A stretch of DNA of 64,000 nucleotides from contig CAVSZY010000001.1 in the NCBI GenBank assembly GCA_963732585.1, forward strand, positions 327,463 through 391,462, written 5' to 3'. The position numbers were made by a program, and so were the translations under genes. Of the stretch, positions 61,350 through 64,000 are shown in pieces. The notes beneath the pieces were generated by a model, which ran no database searches, was not told the DNA's origin, and saw only the letters and a program-made list of their open reading frames with translations. Origin of the DNA: WLMZ01 sp963732585 (GTDB taxonomy: Bacteria > Actinomycetota > Acidimicrobiia > Acidimicrobiales > Ilumatobacteraceae). Each line of letters begins with the position of its first letter. Positions within the stretch are counted from its first letter, which is position 1.

Positions 61350-61830
61350 TTATCCGGCCGCCGCCACACGGCGAGCTGCTCTGGCGGCGACGAAAGCGGT
61401 TCCATCCGCCAGCATGGGGTGCAGCACCACGGCAAGCTCGCGCGCCAACGCGACCTTGGCTTTTTCATGCCGGCGCGTTTGGCTGCTCCCATCGCCCAGC
61501 TCTTCAACTCTGACCCTTTGACTGGACGCGTCAGGATCACGTGCGCCGCTTCGAAAAGCGCGACACGCACCCCACGGTCGCCGATTTTCGAGATCCGACC
61601 GGTGATTTCGCTCTCCCCGGTTTGGTACTTCTCTTGCGTCAATCCGAAATGGCGCCTGTCGATCGCGACGACCTGAAGCGGGCAGAATCGTCGATCGCCG
61701 AGGAATACGTGAGCCATCTCGCGCGGGACGCAGATTCTGCAAACGCTTGCGCCAGCGTCATCGCCTCCTGTCTGAGGGCCGCGCCCGAATGCGCCGGGTT
61801 GAACTTTTGCCCAGCTTGACTGTCGAGTGA
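61350..61830 (-). pseudogene. IS110-family transposase, C-terminal remnant
   Basis: Transposase_20-domain pieces in at least two frames: YSSAIDDSARF, HFGLTQEKYQTGESEITGRISKIGDRGVRVALFEAAHV (split), RPVKGSELKSWAMGAAKRAGMKK, then after a missing G, KVALARELAVVLHPMLADGTAFVAARAA to a stop at 61350. The N-terminal RuvC-like DEDD domain is absent. The 210 bases between its stop and the IS256 stop (61136-61349) hold no gene and may be this element's non-coding end. Confidence 0.7.
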
Positions 61831-61873
61831 TCCCGATTCCGCGCTCCAGCGTGTTGTCGCCCGCTAGCGGACG

Positions 61874-61907
61874 TTGACGATCGCCAATAGTTGGCATAAT
61901 ATGCCAA
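61874..61907 (+). promoter_or_regulatory. parDE promoter with overlapping palindromic operator
   Basis: TTGACG (61874-61879) and TAATAT (61897-61902) are exactly 17 bases apart. The -10 box is the centre of a perfect 17-bp palindrome TTGGCATA-A-TATGCCAA (61891-61907). A third half-site gives GCCAA-TAG-TTGGC (61883-61895). ParD antitoxins autorepress at such sites, so this is the likely operator. Confidence 0.7.
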
Positions 61908-61921
61908 TCGGGGTTCAGCAG

Positions 61922-62215
61922 ATGGCCACACGCAACGTTGTTCTAACTGACCGACAGGAAAAACTGATCGACACGCTCGTCGAAGCGGGCCGATATCAGA
62001 ACGCAAGCGAAGTCCTGCGCGAAGGATTGCGGATGGTGGAGCAGCGCGAGGCTCAGGACGCAGCGAAATTGTCGGCGCTCAAAGAAGCGGCAAAGCTGGG
62101 CATGGCCAGCATCGAGAATGGTGACGCGCGCACTTTCTCTGACGCGGCGTCCCTCCGCAGGCACTTGCGCGACGTCGCTTCGAAAGCAATCGCGAACGCA
62201 AAACGCGGCGAATGA
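61922..62215 (+). CDS. parD: ParD-like antitoxin
   Basis: 97 residues. The N-terminal ribbon-helix-helix matches ParD: RNVVLTDRQEKLIDTLVEAGRYQNASEVLREGLRMVEQRE, split over residues 4-43. A flexible charged C-terminus follows that would wrap the toxin. ATG 61922 (MATRNVV) lies 15 bases after the palindromic operator. The stop overlaps parE as ATGA. It stabilises plasmids or islands together with ParE. Confidence 0.9.
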   Translation: MATRNVVLTDRQEKLIDTLVEAGRYQNASEVLREGLRMVEQREAQDAAKLSALKEAAKLGMASIENGDARTFSDAASLRRHLRDVASKAIANAKRGE

Positions 62216-62550
62216 GTTCGAGAAGAACGAAGATCATTCTCGGCAGGCTCGCCGAAGAAGACCTAGCCAACATCGCCGCTTGGACCGCAGCGAACTTCGG
62301 CGGCCGACAGGCCGACGCATACATTGAGGCGATCCTTGACACGATTGACGAATTTTCAAGCGGAGAGCTACTCCGAAGCAAAACACGCGACGAGATCGCA
62401 AGAGGCCTAAGAACACTTCATATGGCAGAGCCAGGTCGTCGCGGTAGGCATCTACTGCTCTACATGGAAGGCGAAGACGCGATCACAATAATCCGCATTC
62501 TCCACGACAGCATGGAACTCTCGCGGCACATTCCAGTCGCAGAGCGCTGA
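62212..62550 (+). CDS. parE: ParE/RelE-superfamily toxin
   Basis: 112 residues: KIILGRLAEEDLANIAAWTAANFG (N-terminal helices), ARGLRTLHMAEPGRRGRHLLLYM and ITIIRILHDSMELSRHI, the closing strand-helix of ParE proteins that poison DNA gyrase. Translationally coupled to parD. Both genes are intact, in contrast with the surrounding IS fragments. Confidence 0.9.
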   Translation: MSSRRTKIILGRLAEEDLANIAAWTAANFGGRQADAYIEAILDTIDEFSSGELLRSKTRDEIARGLRTLHMAEPGRRGRHLLLYMEGEDAITIIRILHDSMELSRHIPVAER

Positions 62551-62607
62551 GGGTCAACTGAATCCCAGACGCGGACAGCACTATCACGTAACCCAAAACA
62601 GATGAGT

Positions 62608-62621
62608 TGGATGGCTCCCGC
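62608..62621 (+). repeat. Left sub-terminal inverted repeat of the IS1111-type element
   Basis: TGGATGGCTCCCGC, exact inverse of the right copy. Its core GGATGGCTCCC also pairs with GGGAGCCATCC at 62676-62686, just before the transposase ATG, so the leader RNA could fold over the ribosome-binding site. Confidence 0.7.
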
Positions 62622-62689
62622 TCACGGCGTCAAAGCGCCAAAGTGTGGTTGCTGTCAAAAGCGCCCACGAGCAAAGGGAGCCATCCGCC

Positions 62690-63746
62690 ATGGAGATTAC
62701 AACGATCGGCTTGGATCTGGCCAAGAACTTTTTTCAGATTCACGGCGTCGACGCGGCCGGTCGCGTCATGGTCCGCAAAGCACTGCGACGCAGCCAAGTG
62801 CTTCCGTTTTTTTCGAGACTTAGCCCTTGCCTGGTGGGCATGGAGGCGTGCGGGACATCACACTATTGGGCGCGCGAGATGATCCGACTGGGCCATCAGG
62901 TTCGGTTGATGCCGCCGGCGTACGTGAAGCCGTACGTGAAGCGCGGCAAGACCGACGCCAATGACGCCGAGGCGATCTGCGAGGCGGTGACACGGCCAAC
63001 GATGCGGTTCGTGGCGGTGAAGTCGGCTGAGCAACAAGCGGCGCTCTCGATCCATCGAGCGCGAGACCTCTTGGTCAAGCAACGCACGCAGCTGATGAAC
63101 ATGATCCGCGGGCTGCTCGCCGGAATTCGGCGTCGATATCCCGCGTGGGTCTGCAGCGAGCGCTTGCTATGGCGCGCCAGATCGCCGACGGCGAGCGACG
63201 CCGACGTGCCCGCTGAAGCAATCAAAGTGGTGCTGACGCTGTCGCAACAGCTGCTCGAGATCCACGACAGAGTGCGCGAGATGGAGCGCGACATCAGCAG
63301 CGTTGGCATCGAGGCAATGAGCTCTCGCGACGGCTCGCGACGATCCCAGGCATTGGACCGATCGGCGCTTCCGCACTGGTGGCCTCGGTCACCGATCCGC
63401 AGCAATTTCGATCCGGGCGCCAATTCGCCGCCTGGCTGGGTCTGACGCCACTGCAGAAATCGAGCGGCGGCAAAGAGCGGCTCGGGCGCATCACCAAGAT
63501 GGGCGACAAATATCTGCGCAAATTGCTGATCGTGGGCATGACGTCCTTGGTGCGCAGCGCGAAATACAAACCGGAGACGGTCGATCCGCGTCTGGCCCAC
63601 TGGCATTGCGCGAAAGCCTGTGCGCGTCGCCACGTGGCGCTATGGCCAACAAAGCGGCGCGCGTCGTCTGGGCGATCATGACCCGTGGCGACACCTATCG
63701 AAGCCGGCCACGTCCCGGTGCTGGCATGCATAATCTGCGTCGCTGA
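62690..63746 (+). pseudogene. IS110/IS1111-type transposase, several frameshifts
   Basis: RuvC-like N-terminal domain with the DEDD acidic residues: TTIGLDLAKNFFQIHG (Asp), CLVGMEACGTSHYWARE (Glu) and KTDANDAEAICEAV (Asp, Asp). After IRGLLAG the frame breaks (63120-63200), returns for DVPAEAIKVVLTLSQQLLEIHDRVRE, breaks again, then continues as ALVASVTDPQQFRSGRQFAAWLGLTP and KMGDKYLRKLLIVGM. The last part, MANKAARVVWAIMTRGD, is in yet another frame to the stop at 63746. ATG 62690 has GGGAG upstream. Repaired it would be about 350 residues. Confidence 0.85.
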
Positions 63747-63981
63747 AACTGAGTAAGCACGCCAACGAAGTTGCGAGGACGATGCGATGTGATGGCGAAC
63801 CGGTCAGACCGGGAATGAGGACAACCTACCGAATGTCCAAGGCGTCATCGAGCCTGCAAAGCAGAATGGGACCTTATTCGCGGACCCCATCAGGGCCAGC
63901 AGTCAGCTTCGACTGCACACAAAGGCCGAAGACAAGACTGCACCCGACCAACACGCCGAAACATCAAACCGTGCTTGCAAC
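63747..63981 (+). ncRNA. Candidate bridge/seek guide RNA region of the IS1111-type element
   Basis: About 235 non-coding bases lie between the transposase stop and the right inverted repeat. In IS1111-group elements the guide RNA that pairs with donor and target DNA is encoded here. The segment contains GAACCGGTCAGACCGGGAA, which can form a short stem. Boundaries and fold are not established from sequence alone. Confidence 0.45.
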
Positions 63982-63995
63982 GCGGGAGCCATCCA
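63982..63995 (-). repeat. Right sub-terminal inverted repeat of the IS1111-type element
   Basis: GCGGGAGCCATCCA is the exact reverse complement of 62608-62621, five bases from the window end. Confidence 0.7.
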
Positions 63996-64000
63996 GACAA

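Larger units (their letters stand above)
62600..64000 (+). mobile_element. IS110-family element, IS1111 group, nearly complete
   Basis: A DEDD transposase gene is flanked by a 14-bp sub-terminal inverted repeat: TGGATGGCTCCCGC at 62608-62621 and its complement at 63982-63995. Sub-terminal repeats, and a long non-coding stretch 3' of the transposase, mark the IS1111 group within IS110. The element is about 1.4 kb; exact ends are not fixed because the window stops at 64000. Confidence 0.75.

Noticed and set aside
1..64000. CRISPR arrays, rRNA and tRNA genes
   Set aside because: No regularly spaced direct repeats, no rRNA-like stretches and no cloverleaf with a TTCRANY arm were recognised by eye; a covariance scan would be decisive.

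Overview
This is a high-GC, gene-dense actinobacterial window. Its F420-type LLM oxidoreductase, Eis-type acetyltransferase, YtrA-type GntR regulator, ECF sigma factors, start codons placed almost on their promoters, and MTAP-epimerase-glycosyltransferase neighbourhood suggest an uncultured Acidimicrobiia-like organism. The taxonomy is my inference. The last 3.6 kb looks different, with proteobacterial-style IS fragments and a ParDE pair.

Layout. 1-6.8 kb: a tightly coupled operon for gamma-butyrobetaine/carnitine breakdown (dioxygenase, beta-keto acid cleavage enzyme, carnitine dehydrogenase, oligopeptide-type ABC uptake) with a divergent IclR regulator. 6.8-14.2 kb: flavoprotein remnant, LLM oxidoreductase, carbamoylase-type M20 hydrolase, Eis-like GNAT, frameshifted MFS transporter, HyuA-type hydantoinase. 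14.3-20.5 kb: GGDEF-EAL protein, MtfA-like peptidase, and a GntR/membrane-protein operon whose start codon and that of its divergent neighbour lie in one palindrome. 20.5-22.6 kb: frame-broken ABC-F ATPase and an AbiEi-like remnant. 22.7-38.9 kb: acyl-CoA dehydrogenase, a 2047-residue alpha-2-macroglobulin without thioester, ArsR-SRPBCC operon, acyl-CoA synthetase, FAD oxidoreductase coupled to an ECF41-like sigma factor, PanB, crotonase, PIN protein. 39-45.4 kb: a coupled TldD-TldE-sigma-anti-sigma operon, the anti-sigma carrying an extracytoplasmic LamG-like domain, next to a secreted beta-helix protein. 45.5-56.6 kb: an envelope-glycan/MTAP neighbourhood interleaved with a radical SAM/AhpD pair, a methyltransferase and a PhnCDE-like ABC transporter whose binding protein resembles the putative selenate group.

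56.6-64 kb is mobile: an ExeA/TniB-like ATPase, the 3' part of an RHS polymorphic toxin with a candidate immunity gene, IS3, IS256 and IS110 fragments, ParDE, and a nearly whole IS1111-type element with sub-terminal inverted repeats and a 3' segment where its guide RNA would lie.

Many otherwise well conserved genes carry single-base frameshifts, mostly +1: ABC-F about six, IS256 two, TldD one, DUF2064 one. A T-run deletion breaks the MFS gene. This may reflect residual sequencing error as much as decay, so broken genes should be treated as provisional.
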